In this document: piece by piece, positions 1-7,454 of the stretch | Position numbering within the stretch: position 1 is the first letter of the stretch | How the letters are laid out: each line of letters begins with the position of its first letter | Assembly (NCBI RefSeq): GCF_000502875.1 | Contig: NZ_AYWX01000019.1 | Location: 25,335 to 67,547 of the forward strand | Origin: Mesorhizobium sp. L2C084A000 | Lineage (GTDB): Bacteria > Pseudomonadota > Alphaproteobacteria > Rhizobiales > Rhizobiaceae | Length of the DNA: 42,213 nucleotides | Reading direction: 5' to 3' | Notes under the pieces: generated by a model | Databases searched by the model: none | The model's input: the letters and a program-made list of their open reading frames with translations, nothing else | What the model was told of the DNA's origin: nothing | Program-made: the position numbers and the translations under genes

Positions 1-213
1 ATCTATGCGGATTAGCTCGGCCGCGACCTCGAAGATTTTCCGGTGCAGCGGCTCGTAGAAATGGCCGGCCTTGAGGAAGTCGGAGACGCGGTAGAAGGCA
101 TCGTTGTTGACGAGGATGGCGCCGAGCAGCGCCTGCTCGGCCTCGATGTTGTTGGGCGCTTCACGATAAAGCGGTGTTTCCGCCACGCCGAATTTTCGCG
201 CTGCTTCTGCCAT
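1..213 (-). CDS. dnaB: Replicative DNA helicase DnaB, N-terminal part (cut by window edge)
   Basis: This is the first 71 codons of the hexameric replicative helicase that unwinds DNA at the replication fork. The translation begins MAEAARKFGVAETPLYREAP and continues with the family hallmark NIEAEQALLGAILVN, the start of the DnaB N-terminal collar domain that contacts primase. The ATPase domain lies outside the window. The ATG at 213 follows a GGGGA ribosome site, and the same frame is closed by a TGA a little upstream. In rhizobia dnaB usually follows rplI; here about 5.7 kb of other genes lie between them. The 226 bases between this start and the sigma factor gene should hold its promoter; I recognise no clear -35/-10 there. 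Confidence 0.93.
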   Translation of the reverse strand, partial: MAEAARKFGVAETPLYREAPNNIEAEQALLGAILVNNDAFYRVSDFLKAGHFYEPLHRKIFEVAAELIRID

Positions 214-439
214 GATGTCCCCGATTTCGATCCCGGCTTCTCGATATCAGAACGTGACAAGTCCATGCTGACTTATCTGCACCAGTGCCTGTCCAATCAG
301 CTTTGATACCCGCGATTCACAGCCGAGTTTTTTCGGTGGAAAGAATCACAATTGACTCGAATCGAAAGAACGATTGTAGCGCATCTACAGGGAGAACAAA
401 ACGGGAAAACAAGAATGGTGCCCTGTGCAGCCATCCCGC

Positions 440-1669
440 TCAAAGCTGACCGAGTCGCCCCTCGATGAACCGGCGTTCCGCCGGTTGCCGGGTCAACTCG
501 ATCGCCCGCCGGTAGGAGGTCCTTGCCGCTTCGGTCAAGCCAAGCCTGCGCTGCATGTCTGCTCGCGCCGCGTGCGCCAGATGGTAGCCGTCCAGCCCGC
601 CTTGTCCCATGACCGCCTCGATTGCCGCCAGTCCGGCCTGCGGGCCGTCGCGCATGCCTATGGCCGCGGCGCGGTTAAGTGCCACGACGGGTGAAGGATC
701 GACGCGGCCGAGCACATCGGAAAGCGCGACGATTTGTACCCAGTCGGTCTCCGCCGTGCCTGCCGCCTCGGCGTGGACGGAAGCAATGGCCGCCTGCAGG
801 ATGTAAGGTCCGATGCGGCGCGAGGCGATCGCCCGACCGATCAGGCCGTCGGCCTCGGCGATCAGCGCACGGTCCCACAGCGCGCGGTCCTGGTCCTCCA
901 GCAGCACAAGATCGCCGCTGGCATCGACCCGTGTTGCGCGCCGCGCCTCGTGCAGCAGCATCAGGGCAAGCAGCCCTTGCGCCTCCGGCTGGTCGAGCAG
1001 CTCAACCATCAGCCGGCCGAGCCGGATCGCCTCGGCGCACAGATCGGCCCGCGTCAGGTTCGGCCCCTCGGTTGCCGCGTAACCCTCGTTGAAGATCAGG
1101 TAGATCACCTGCAGCGCACTCTCGAGACGCGCCGGCAGGTCGTCGCGGTCGGGCACTTCGTAAGGGATGGCCTCGTCCCGGATCTTCGCCTTGGCCCGCA
1201 CGATGCGTTGCGCAATGGTCGGTGCCGGCGTCAGATAGGCGCGGGCGATCTCCTCGGTGGTCAAGCCACCCACTTCGCGCAGGGTCAGGGCAATGCGTGC
1301 ATCCGGCGTCAGCGCCGGGTGGCAGCAGACGAAAATGAGCCGCAATTCATCGTCCTGAATGTCTTCCGGCATGGCTGGCTCCGGCGTCGGCTCGGCCAGA
1401 GCCATGAGCTCGGGCAGGGCCCCGGTCAGCCGCGCTTCCCGGCGCCAGCGGTCGATGGTTCTGAAGCGGCCGGCCGAGACCAGCCAGGAATAGGGATTGG
1501 CCGGAACACCCTGGCGCGGCCATTGTTCGGCGGCAGCCGTGAAGGCCTCATGCAAGGCCTCCTCCGCCGCGTCGAAACCGCCGAGCAGGCGGATCAAGGT
1601 CGCCAGCACGCGCCGCGCCTCGGTGCGGTAGGCCGCCTCCAGGGCGTCGCGCGGGCCGGCGGTGCTCAC
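440..1669 (-). CDS. ECF42-type RNA polymerase sigma factor with C-terminal TPR-like extension
   Basis: An extracytoplasmic-function sigma factor of 409 residues, about twice the usual ECF length. A sigma-70 region 2 lies at roughly residues 10-75, with the helix around YSWLVSAGRFRTIDRWRRE. Region 4 lies at roughly 105-165 and includes LTLREVGGLTTEEIARAYL. The remaining 240 residues are a helical extension with repeats of the tetratricopeptide kind (for example VVALNRAAAIGMRDGP). This architecture and the adjoining DGPF gene define the ECF42 group. No anti-sigma gene is present, as is usual in that group, so the extension probably controls activity. The start is GTG at 1669 and overlaps the DGPF stop by 4 bases, which implies translational coupling. 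The physiological signal is unknown. Confidence 0.9.
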   Translation of the reverse strand: MSTAGPRDALEAAYRTEARRVLATLIRLLGGFDAAEEALHEAFTAAAEQWPRQGVPANPYSWLVSAGRFRTIDRWRREARLTGALPELMALAEPTPEPAMPEDIQDDELRLIFVCCHPALTPDARIALTLREVGGLTTEEIARAYLTPAPTIAQRIVRAKAKIRDEAIPYEVPDRDDLPARLESALQVIYLIFNEGYAATEGPNLTRADLCAEAIRLGRLMVELLDQPEAQGLLALMLLHEARRATRVDASGDLVLLEDQDRALWDRALIAEADGLIGRAIASRRIGPYILQAAIASVHAEAAGTAETDWVQIVALSDVLGRVDPSPVVALNRAAAIGMRDGPQAGLAAIEAVMGQGGLDGYHLAHAARADMQRRLGLTEAARTSYRRAIELTRQPAERRFIEGRLGQL

Positions 1670-2031
1670 AGGGCCGGCGGCGGCTGGCTGAAGTCGACGA
1701 CCGGGCGGACTTCGATAAAGCCGATCGTTGCCAGCGGATGGCCGCTCGCCACCCGCACCGCTTCATTGAGATCACGGGCTTCGATGACGATGATGCCGCC
1801 CAGGATTTCCTTGGTCTCCATGAACGGGCCGTCGACCGAAGACATCTTGCCGTCGCGGACCTGCACGGTCATCGCCTCTTCCGGCAACACCAGGGCTTCG
1901 GCGGTTACGAAGTGGCCGCTGGCCCTGAGCACCTCGTCATATCCGGCGCATTCGGCCAGCACGGCGTTGGCTTGCGGGCTGCCGCCGAACAGCGTCTTGG
2001 GGTGGTAGTAGATGAGACAGGCATAACGCAT
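1666..2031 (-). CDS. DGPF (YCII-related) domain protein, ECF42 partner
   Basis: A 121-residue single-domain protein of the YCII-related ferredoxin-like fold, beginning MRYACLIYYHP. The DGPF signature that names the family is visible in SSVDGPFMETKEILGG at about residues 64-79. DGPF genes are the conserved genomic partners and regulatory targets of ECF42 sigma factors; their biochemical activity is not established. The ATG at 2031 has AAGGAAA upstream. The stop overlaps the GTG of the sigma gene. The 45-base gap to the upstream DUF1428 gene is short enough for one transcript carrying DUF1428, DGPF and sigma. Confidence 0.9.
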   Translation of the reverse strand: MRYACLIYYHPKTLFGGSPQANAVLAECAGYDEVLRASGHFVTAEALVLPEEAMTVQVRDGKMSSVDGPFMETKEILGGIIVIEARDLNEAVRVASGHPLATIGFIEVRPVVDFSQPPPAL

Positions 2032-2076
2032 GGTGGGTTTCCTTTTCCAGGATTGTCGAAACTAGGGTTCTTGGGA

Positions 2077-2790
2077 TCAGGCGTCGAGGATCGGTGCGAA
2101 GTCGCCATGGACCCGGCGCTGGTTGTCGTAGGGCATGGTGTCGGCATACATGCGCGGATCGGCAATCACCTTCTTCCAGGCGTCGTCACGCACCTGCTTC
2201 GACGGCCATTCGACCCAGGCATAGACGACAACCTCATCGCCCGTCGCTTTCACGGCGCTGCGGTAATCGGTGATCTCGCCGTCGGGAACATCGTCGCCCC
2301 ACGCCTCGACGACGCGGGTTGCGCCATGTTCCTTGATCACCGCGGCCTGCTTCGCCGCCACGGCAAGGTAGGCTTGCTTGTTGGCGGCCGGCACCGGCAC
2401 CAGCGAGCCATCGATATAGCCGGTCTTGCCGGTCGTGTTCAGGTCGATGAACGGCGTGAAACCGCCGATGATCATGTGCTTGCCGTCAAAGGGCATGGAC
2501 GCGCCGATCTCCGCCATGCGCGGGTCGCTCATCATCGTCTGATAGGCAGCGTCCGCCGCCGCCTTGTCCGCGTATTCGTGCCACGAAAAGGTGATGACCT
2601 CATCCGGCTTTGCCTTCACGGCTCCCTTGAAGTCGGTGATCTTGCCGCCGGGCACGTCGTCGCCCCATCCCTCGACCATCCGGGTGGTGCCGAACTCCTT
2701 CAGCACCGATGCCGCCTTGGCGACATGCTTGCGATAGGCTTCCTTGTTGGCGGCGGGCACCGCGGCGACAAATCCTGCGATATAGCTCAT
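2077..2790 (-). CDS. Tandem double DUF1428 protein
   Basis: A 237-residue protein made of two copies of the DUF1428 (COG5507, YbaA-like) domain. Copy one begins YIAGFVAAVPAANKEAY and copy two YIDGSLVPVPAANKQAY, about 118 residues later. Both copies carry the pattern T-R-(M/V)-V-E-(G/A)-W-G-D-D-V-P and end in a DPRM segment, so the gene arose by internal duplication and fusion. DUF1428 proteins are normally single-domain dimers of about 120 residues and unknown function. The start at 2790 is chosen for the AGGAGAG ribosome site just upstream; a longer open frame to 3261 overlaps rsm22 and is not credible. It is the first gene after the predicted ECF42 promoter and so probably part of that regulon. 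Confidence 0.85.
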   Translation of the reverse strand: MSYIAGFVAAVPAANKEAYRKHVAKAASVLKEFGTTRMVEGWGDDVPGGKITDFKGAVKAKPDEVITFSWHEYADKAAADAAYQTMMSDPRMAEIGASMPFDGKHMIIGGFTPFIDLNTTGKTGYIDGSLVPVPAANKQAYLAVAAKQAAVIKEHGATRVVEAWGDDVPDGEITDYRSAVKATGDEVVVYAWVEWPSKQVRDDAWKKVIADPRMYADTMPYDNQRRVHGDFAPILDA

Positions 2791-2858
2791 TGCGTCTCTC
2801 CTGTTGGCTGATGCCGTTTGACACTCTTGGCGTCTCGAAAGATCCGAGAACGCCAATG

Positions 2859-2885
2859 GTCGAACGGCACGGCCTGGATTCGACA
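2859..2885 (-). promoter_or_regulatory. Predicted ECF42-type promoter of the DUF1428-DGPF-sigma cluster
   Basis: On the minus strand TGTCGA (2885-2880) is followed after exactly 17 bases by CGAC (2862-2859). This matches the -35 TGTCGA and -10 CGA(T/C) elements described for ECF42 sigma factors. It lies 69 bases before the DUF1428 start and points at it. The sigma factor that would read it is encoded at the end of the same gene row, so the arrangement predicts positive autoregulation. Confidence 0.65.
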
Positions 2886-2886
2886 T

Positions 2887-2910
2887 CGCTCCGAATTTTT
2901 CTTCGGAGCG
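2887..2910 (-). terminator. Perfect 9-bp hairpin after rsm22
   Basis: CGCTCCGAA (2887-2895) pairs perfectly with TTCGGAGCG (2902-2910) around a 6-base loop. It begins 20 bases beyond the rsm22 stop codon and lies directly before the ECF42-type promoter. There is no T-run on the minus strand after the stem, so it would be a weak intrinsic terminator or an mRNA 3' stabilising hairpin. Confidence 0.5.
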
Positions 2911-2930
2911 GTTCGAAACGCCACTGCCGC

Positions 2931-3902
2931 CTATTCGGAACCCAGCCTGTCGCCCCAGTCCAGCCGCCGGGCGAGCTTGAAGTCGGCGCCGTCGCGCTTG
3001 GTGAACAAGCGCTCGGCGGCGGTACCGTCGTCCTGGCAAAGCTTGAGCAGAACCTTGCCGGAGCCGGATTTCGGCGGCGCAAGAACCCGCGCCTGGTGCG
3101 AAGTGGGCCGTTCTCGGGAAGCCGCGACATAGATGAACTTCTCGTCTTCCCACGGCACGTCGGCATCCTTGGCCAGCCGATGCAGGCGCGAGCGGGCGAC
3201 GCGGCGGGAAAAATGGCACCAGTCGGGCTGGATCAGCGGGCAGGGCGCCTGATGCGCGCAAGGCGCTAGCACATGCGCGCCCGCCTCGATCAACTGCCGG
3301 CGCACGGCAAGGATGCGCTGCCAGCCGGCAGGGGTGCCCGGCTCGACCACAAGCAGCGTGTCGGCGGTGAGTTGCCAGAGGCGGTCGATGAGCTTCGGCA
3401 GTGATGCGGGAGCGATTTCATCGAGCACATAGGCGCAAGTGACCAGATCGGCCGACTTGAGGTCGGCAAGGTCGATGGTGGCATCACCCGCCAGCCACCT
3501 CGTCTGGGCGGCAATCGCACCGGCGGCAAGTGTCTCGCCGACCTTGCGTACCGCCGCACTGGCTTCGAACAACACAGCCTGTTCGAGATCGGGCCACAGC
3601 TCAGTCGTGGCCCAAAGCGCAGTACCAGGACCTGCGCCGACATCGAGCAGGCTCTTGGGTTGGAAGGCGGGCTTGGCATCGCTCAGCGCATCGAGACTGG
3701 TGCGGATCGCGGCATAGGTCGCCGGCAGCCGCGTCGCCAGATAGGCTTTCACCGCCAGATCCTCGGCCATGTGCAGACGGCCGTCGCGCAATTCGGCACG
3801 ATAACGGTCGGACAGCGTTTTTGCCGCTTGTTTGAGTACAGCCAGCGGAACGTTTTCGAGCAAGCGCTCGACACCTTGGCGAAGGGATGCCGGCAACTCC
3901 AT
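2931..3902 (-). CDS. Rsm22-family small-subunit ribosome methyltransferase-like protein
   Basis: A 323-residue member of the Rsm22 (METTL17) family, SAM-fold proteins linked to assembly or methylation of the small ribosomal subunit. The SAM-binding loop is LLDVGAGPGTALWA at residues 85-98. A Cys cluster at C215, C221 and C229 (CAHQAPCPLIQPDWCHF) matches the family's proposed iron-sulfur site. The C-terminal part is rich in basic residues. The ATG at 3902 directly follows ynfA, whose stop ends one base upstream, so both are probably cotranscribed. The exact substrate in bacteria is not settled. Confidence 0.85.
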   Translation of the reverse strand: MELPASLRQGVERLLENVPLAVLKQAAKTLSDRYRAELRDGRLHMAEDLAVKAYLATRLPATYAAIRTSLDALSDAKPAFQPKSLLDVGAGPGTALWATTELWPDLEQAVLFEASAAVRKVGETLAAGAIAAQTRWLAGDATIDLADLKSADLVTCAYVLDEIAPASLPKLIDRLWQLTADTLLVVEPGTPAGWQRILAVRRQLIEAGAHVLAPCAHQAPCPLIQPDWCHFSRRVARSRLHRLAKDADVPWEDEKFIYVAASRERPTSHQARVLAPPKSGSGKVLLKLCQDDGTAAERLFTKRDGADFKLARRLDWGDRLGSE

Positions 3903-3903
3903 C

Positions 3904-4227
3904 TCACGCGCCCCGCGGGACGAGAAGGATCACGGAAGCGCCGGCAATGCAGAGCGCCGCGCCGGCAAAATCCCAGCGGTCGGGGCGCACGTCCTCCACC
4001 AGCCACAGCCAGCCAAGCGATGCCGCAATGTAGATGCCGCCATAGGCGGCGTAGGCGCGACCGGCGGCTGACGTGTCGACCAGCGCCAGCAGGAGGCCGA
4101 ACAGGGCAAGCGAGCCGAGGCCGGGAAGAAGCCAAAGCGGCGACTTATCCAGCCGCCACCAGGCCCAGAACGAAAAGCAGCCGGCGATCTCGGCCAGAGC
4201 GGCGGCGGCATAGAGGACGTAGGTCAT
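3904..4227 (-). CDS. YnfA family (UPF0060) membrane protein
   Basis: A 107-residue inner-membrane protein with four predicted membrane helices. The N-terminus (TYVLYAAAALAEIAGCFSFW) fits the YnfA/UPF0060 family, related to small multidrug resistance transporters. Some YnfA proteins have been linked to efflux of cationic compounds, but a substrate cannot be read from sequence. The ATG at 4227 agrees with the family start, yet the bases just before it are the T-run of the cfa terminator hairpin, leaving no ordinary ribosome site. Expression may depend on read-through or be controlled by that hairpin. Confidence 0.88.
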   Translation of the reverse strand: MTYVLYAAAALAEIAGCFSFWAWWRLDKSPLWLLPGLGSLALFGLLLALVDTSAAGRAYAAYGGIYIAASLGWLWLVEDVRPDRWDFAGAALCIAGASVILLVPRGA

Positions 4228-4260
4228 GAAAAAGGTCCCGCGACGGTCACGGGACCTTTT
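4228..4260 (-). terminator. Strong intrinsic terminator after cfa, abutting the ynfA start
   Basis: A 12-bp perfect stem: AAAAAGGTCCCG (4228-4239) pairs with CGGGACCTTTTT (4249-4260) around a 9-base loop. It has T-runs in both directions, so it could act on either strand. It sits 35 bases after the cfa stop codon, and its last base touches the ynfA ATG. Confidence 0.85.
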
Positions 4261-4294
4261 TCAGTGCAGGCGCCGGCAATGGCAAGCGGCAATG

Positions 4295-5599
4295 CTATTC
4301 CTGGTCCGCAACCTTGCGGCGACGAGCCGGCTTGGCGGTCGGACTCTTTTTGACGGGAGCCGTTTCACGATGCCCCATATCGCGCATCTCGAGCGCCTTT
4401 TCGCATTTGGCCATGTAGTCGCGCGACATCGGCAGCGTATCGTTCTTCTTGGTGATCTGGATCTGGAAGATGACCAGGTCCTGCCAGCGGAAGGCGGCTT
4501 CCGAGGCCGCCAGATAGAATTCCCACATGCGGCAGAAGCGCTCGTCATAGATCGCCTTGGCCTTGTCGCGGTTGGCAGCGAAGCGCTCGCCCCAGTGCTT
4601 CAGCGTATCGGCATAGTGGAGCCGCAGGATCTCGACGTCGGTGACGACCAGGCCCGACTTTTCGATCGCCGGCATGACTTCCGAGAGCGAAGGGATATAG
4701 CCGCCCGGGAAGATGTATTTGCGGATGAATGCGCTGGTCGCCCACGGCACGCCGGAACGACCGATCGTGTGCAACAGCATCACGCCATCGGGCTTGAGCA
4801 GCGTCGCGCTCTTGTCGAAGAACGTACGGTAGTGGTTGACGCCGACATGCTCGAACATGCCGACCGAGACGATGCGATCGAAACGCTCGTTGAGTTCGCG
4901 GTAGTCCTTGAGCTCGAAATGCACGCGGCTTTCCAGCCCTTGCGCGTGCGCCCGGTCGGTGGCGACGCCATGCTGCTCGGTCGACAGCGTCACGCCCTGC
5001 ACGTCGACGTCGAACGCTTTGGCGAGGTAGAGGCCAAGCCCGCCCCAGCCGGAGCCGATGTCGAGCACCGTCTGGCCGGCTTTCAGCCGGAGCTTGGCGG
5101 CGATGTGGCGCTTCTTGGCGGCCTGCGCTTCGTCCAGCGTCATGTCCGGCTGCTCGAAATAGGCGCAGGAATACTGCATGTCCTGGTCAAGGAAGAGCCG
5201 GTAGAGGTCGCCCGACAAATCGTAGTGGCGCTGCACGTTGCGGCGCGAGCGCGAGGCGGTGTTGATCTGCTGCAGGCGGCGGAAGGCGTGGCGCAGCCCT
5301 TCGATGGCCTTCGACCAGGTGGCGTCGATGCCGCCGCTGCCCATATTCTGGAAGGCGATGCGCATCACGCCCAGCACGCCGCCTTCGAGGATGTCGAGTT
5401 CGCCGTCCATGTAGGACTCTGGCACTGCCAGCATCGGATCGAAGGTGATGGCGCGCTCGGCATGCGCCGTCTTGATATGCATGTGCACCGGTTCGCCGCT
5501 GCCGTCGCCGAAAATCACAGCCGAGCCCTTGGGGCCGGTCACCTTGAGATTGCCGGTGCGCACCAGGCGGTCGAGAACGCGCTTCAACAGAATATTCAT
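4295..5599 (-). CDS. cfa: Cyclopropane-fatty-acyl-phospholipid synthase
   Basis: A 434-residue SAM-dependent enzyme that converts unsaturated acyl chains of membrane phospholipids to cyclopropane chains, an envelope adaptation of stationary phase and acid stress. Family marks are RHYDLSGDLYRLFLD (about 124-138), the YSCAYF motif (143-148), the SAM loop VLDIGSGWGGLG (178-189) and FEHVGVNHYRTFF further on. The C-terminus is a Lys/Arg-rich tail. The start MNILLKRVLDRL at 5599 is chosen for family alignment and a GAGGGG ribosome site; the open frame upstream to 5836 runs through the rplI terminator and is not coding. It is flanked by terminators on both sides and so is probably a single transcript with its promoter in 5600-5780. 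Confidence 0.93.
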   Translation of the reverse strand: MNILLKRVLDRLVRTGNLKVTGPKGSAVIFGDGSGEPVHMHIKTAHAERAITFDPMLAVPESYMDGELDILEGGVLGVMRIAFQNMGSGGIDATWSKAIEGLRHAFRRLQQINTASRSRRNVQRHYDLSGDLYRLFLDQDMQYSCAYFEQPDMTLDEAQAAKKRHIAAKLRLKAGQTVLDIGSGWGGLGLYLAKAFDVDVQGVTLSTEQHGVATDRAHAQGLESRVHFELKDYRELNERFDRIVSVGMFEHVGVNHYRTFFDKSATLLKPDGVMLLHTIGRSGVPWATSAFIRKYIFPGGYIPSLSEVMPAIEKSGLVVTDVEILRLHYADTLKHWGERFAANRDKAKAIYDERFCRMWEFYLAASEAAFRWQDLVIFQIQITKKNDTLPMSRDYMAKCEKALEMRDMGHRETAPVKKSPTAKPARRRKVADQE

Positions 5600-5780
5600 G
5601 ACCAAATGTCCCCTCTCGGCCAGACAGGCTGCCTTGGCGCGTGACCGCGAAAATCGGTATCGATTTCGCCGGGGGTCTTGCGCCGAACCAAAGTTGCACA
5701 GCGTGCTTTGCGCGGCCAAAGGACGCGCTACGCCATAGTCTGCAACAATATATAGGGGTTCGAAAAGTTCCATTTGGCAC

Positions 5781-5810
5781 AAAAATGCCCGGGCGAGAGA
5801 CCCGGGCATT
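5781..5810 (-). terminator. Intrinsic terminator of the rpsF-rpsR-rplI operon
   Basis: AATGCCCGGG (5784-5793) pairs with CCCGGGCATT (5801-5810) around a 7-base loop. On the minus strand the stem is followed by a run of T's (5785-5781). It lies about 90 bases beyond the rplI stop. I see no gene in the interval 5811-5900 or in the leader region 5600-5780. Confidence 0.85.
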
Positions 5811-5900
5811 GGTCCAGCATGGCTGGATGACGGCAAAGTGATCGGAGCTTGGCTTTAAGTCGTGATCAGCCCATGGCTCCAATCGTCTTGCGAAGTGTGA

Positions 5901-6485
5901 TCAGGCGTTGTCTTCGCCGCCCTCGAACTCGGTGTTCGGATCGAAGAAGTTCTCCGGCCGGGCGTTGTCGTTGATGTCGTCGCCATAGATGGCTTCGGCA
6001 GTGGTCAGTGTCTCGCCCTTGGCCTGGCGCTCGGCTTCGTCGGCCGTGCGGGCGATGTTGAGCGTGACGGTGACCTCGACTTCCGGATGCAGCGCGATCG
6101 CCACATTGGTGACACCGATGGTCTTGATCGGCTGGTTGAGCAGGATCTGGTTGCGGTTGATCGAGAAACCTTCCGCCGTCAGCAGATCGGCGATGTCGCG
6201 GGTCGAAACGGAACCGTAAAGCTGCCCGGTTTCGCCGGCGGAGCGGACGGCGATGAAGCTCTTGCCGTCGAGCTTTTCGGCGACCTGGGCCGCTTCCGAC
6301 TTGCGCTCGAGGTTACGGGCTTCGAGTTGGGCGCGCTGGCCTTCGAACTTCTTCTTGTTGGCTTCGTTGGCGCGCAGCGCCTTGCCCTGCGGCAGCAGGA
6401 AGTTACGGGCAAAGCCGTCCTTGACCTTGACGGTGTCGCCCATCTGGCCGAGGCGGGAAACGCGTTCGAGAAGAATGACGTCCAT
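5901..6485 (-). CDS. rplI: 50S ribosomal protein bL9
   Basis: A 194-residue bL9. The N-terminal RNA-binding domain starts MDVILLERVSRLGQMGDTV and contains the conserved KDGFARNFLLPQGKA at about residues 25-39. A long connecting helix rich in Lys, Glu and Gln follows, then the C-terminal domain with GETGQLYGSVSTRDIADLL. The last 40 residues are an acidic extension (FFDPNTEFEGGEDNA), common in rhizobial bL9. The start at 6485 has AAGGAA upstream; the open frame begins a little earlier, at 6512, without support. It is the last gene of the rpsF operon. Confidence 0.97.
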   Translation of the reverse strand: MDVILLERVSRLGQMGDTVKVKDGFARNFLLPQGKALRANEANKKKFEGQRAQLEARNLERKSEAAQVAEKLDGKSFIAVRSAGETGQLYGSVSTRDIADLLTAEGFSINRNQILLNQPIKTIGVTNVAIALHPEVEVTVTLNIARTADEAERQAKGETLTTAEAIYGDDINDNARPENFFDPNTEFEGGEDNA

Positions 6486-6675
6486 GGTTTTGTTCCTTCG
6501 GTTGGGCGCCAATCGATCGATGAGATCGACGCCGAATGTCTCTGGAACAGGTCAGGAAGCTTGAGCGCCGGGGGCGCTGGTGACGCTGTCCTGCCTGTCG
6601 CGGCAGTTAGAGGTTTTTGACCTCAACCCGGGATTTGATGTCCAACCCTGCGGCGCCCGTCGCCGCGGGAGAAGA

Positions 6676-6695
6676 GCGGGCGGCGAGCCGCCCGC
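6676..6695 (-). terminator. GC-rich hairpin between rpsR and rplI
   Basis: GCGGGCGGC (6676-6684) and GCCGCCCGC (6687-6695) form a very stable inverted repeat 10 bases after the rpsR stop. No T-run follows. It may attenuate or stabilise the message between rpsR and rplI. The 220-base spacer 6486-6705 has no open frame that I can support, although many rhizobia carry a DUF2232 membrane protein gene here. Confidence 0.45.
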
Positions 6696-6705
6696 ATTGA
6701 CGCTA

Positions 6706-6954
6706 TTAGCGAACCACGTAGGGCAGCAGGCCGAGGAAGCGGGCGCGCTTGATTGCCTTGGCGAGTTCGCGCTGCTTCTTCTGGCTGACGGCGGTGATGC
6801 GCGACGGCACGATCTTGCCGCGCTCAGAAATGTAGCGCTGCAGCAGACGCACGTCCTTGTAGTCGATCTTGGGCGCGTTGGCGCCGGAGAACGGGCAGGT
6901 CTTGCGGCGGCGATGGAACGGGCGCCGGGTCGGGATCTGATTGATGTCGACCAT
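6706..6954 (-). CDS. rpsR: 30S ribosomal protein bS18
   Basis: An 82-residue bS18, which forms a heterodimer with bS6 on the central domain of 16S rRNA. Recognisable segments are RRPFHRRRKTCPFSG, IDYKDVRLLQRYISERGKI and the C-terminal RARFLGLLPYVVR. The ATG shares one base with the rpsF stop (TAATG), so translation is coupled to rpsF. Confidence 0.98.
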   Translation of the reverse strand: MVDINQIPTRRPFHRRRKTCPFSGANAPKIDYKDVRLLQRYISERGKIVPSRITAVSQKKQRELAKAIKRARFLGLLPYVVR

Positions 6955-7454
6955 TATTCTGCACCCCCTTCAAAGCCTTCGCGCGGACGGCGCGGACCAC
7001 GATCGGCACCAGCGTCGCCGAACGAGCGCGGCGGACGATCGCCACGGTCGCCGCGATCACGATCGCCGAACGAACGCGGACCACGATCGCCACGGTCACG
7101 GTCGCCGAAGCCGCCGCGTTCCGAGCGCTCTTCGCGCTTCTGCATCATGGCCGACGGGCCTTCCTCATGCGCCTCGACCTTGATGGTCAGGAAACGCAGC
7201 ACGTCTTCGGACAGGCCCATCTGGCGCTCCATCTCGTTGAGCGCGGCGGCGGGGCAATTCAGGTCCATCAGCGTGTAGTAAGCCTTCCGGTTCTTGTTGA
7301 CCCGGTAGGTGAGGGACTTCAGTCCCCAGTTCTCGACCCGGCCGACGGACCCGCCATTTGCGGAGATGACACCCTTGTACTGTTCGACAAGCGCATCGAC
7401 CTGCTGCTGCGAGAGGTCCTGCCGGGCAAGAAACACATGTTCGTAAAGAGCCAT
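6954..7454 (-). CDS. rpsF: 30S ribosomal protein bS6 with long charged C-terminal tail
   Basis: A 166-residue bS6. The ribosomal domain occupies about residues 1-100, starting MALYEHVFLARQDLSQQQV and containing RVENWGLKSLTYRVNKNRKA and the IKVEAHEEGPS segment. The last 55 residues are a low-complexity tail of RDRGDRG and RSFGD repeats ending EGFEGGAE, longer than the E. coli tail. It is the first gene of the operon rpsF-rpsR-rplI. Its promoter and any S6:S18 autoregulatory leader should lie in 7455-7700. Confidence 0.97.
   Translation of the reverse strand: MALYEHVFLARQDLSQQQVDALVEQYKGVISANGGSVGRVENWGLKSLTYRVNKNRKAYYTLMDLNCPAAALNEMERQMGLSEDVLRFLTIKVEAHEEGPSAMMQKREERSERGGFGDRDRGDRGPRSFGDRDRGDRGDRPPRSFGDAGADRGPRRPREGFEGGAE
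7016..7112 (-). repeat. Degenerate in-frame tandem repeat in the rpsF tail
   Basis: Plus-strand copies begin CGCCGAACGAGCGCGG at 7016 and CGCCGAACGAACGCGG at 7064, with a partial third at 7103, spaced 48 and 39 bases apart. Both spacings are multiples of three. They encode the RSFGDRDRGDRG-type units of bS6, so the tail length probably varies between strains. Confidence 0.6.

Noticed and set aside
734..2008. Open frame of 424 codons on the plus strand opposite the sigma and DGPF genes
   Set aside because: It is a GC-rich shadow of genes with clear families on the other strand.
2054..2059. A TGTCGA hexamer just upstream of the DGPF gene, resembling an ECF42 -35 element
   Set aside because: It lies on the plus strand, pointing away from the DGPF gene, and no CGA(T/C) follows after 16-17 bases.
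2791..3261. Long in-frame extension of the DUF1428 gene
   Set aside because: It would overlap rsm22 and has no family similarity; the start at 2790 has a good ribosome site.
4226..5644. Open frame of 472 codons opposite cfa
   Set aside because: It starts inside a terminator and lies entirely across cfa, which has complete catalytic motifs.
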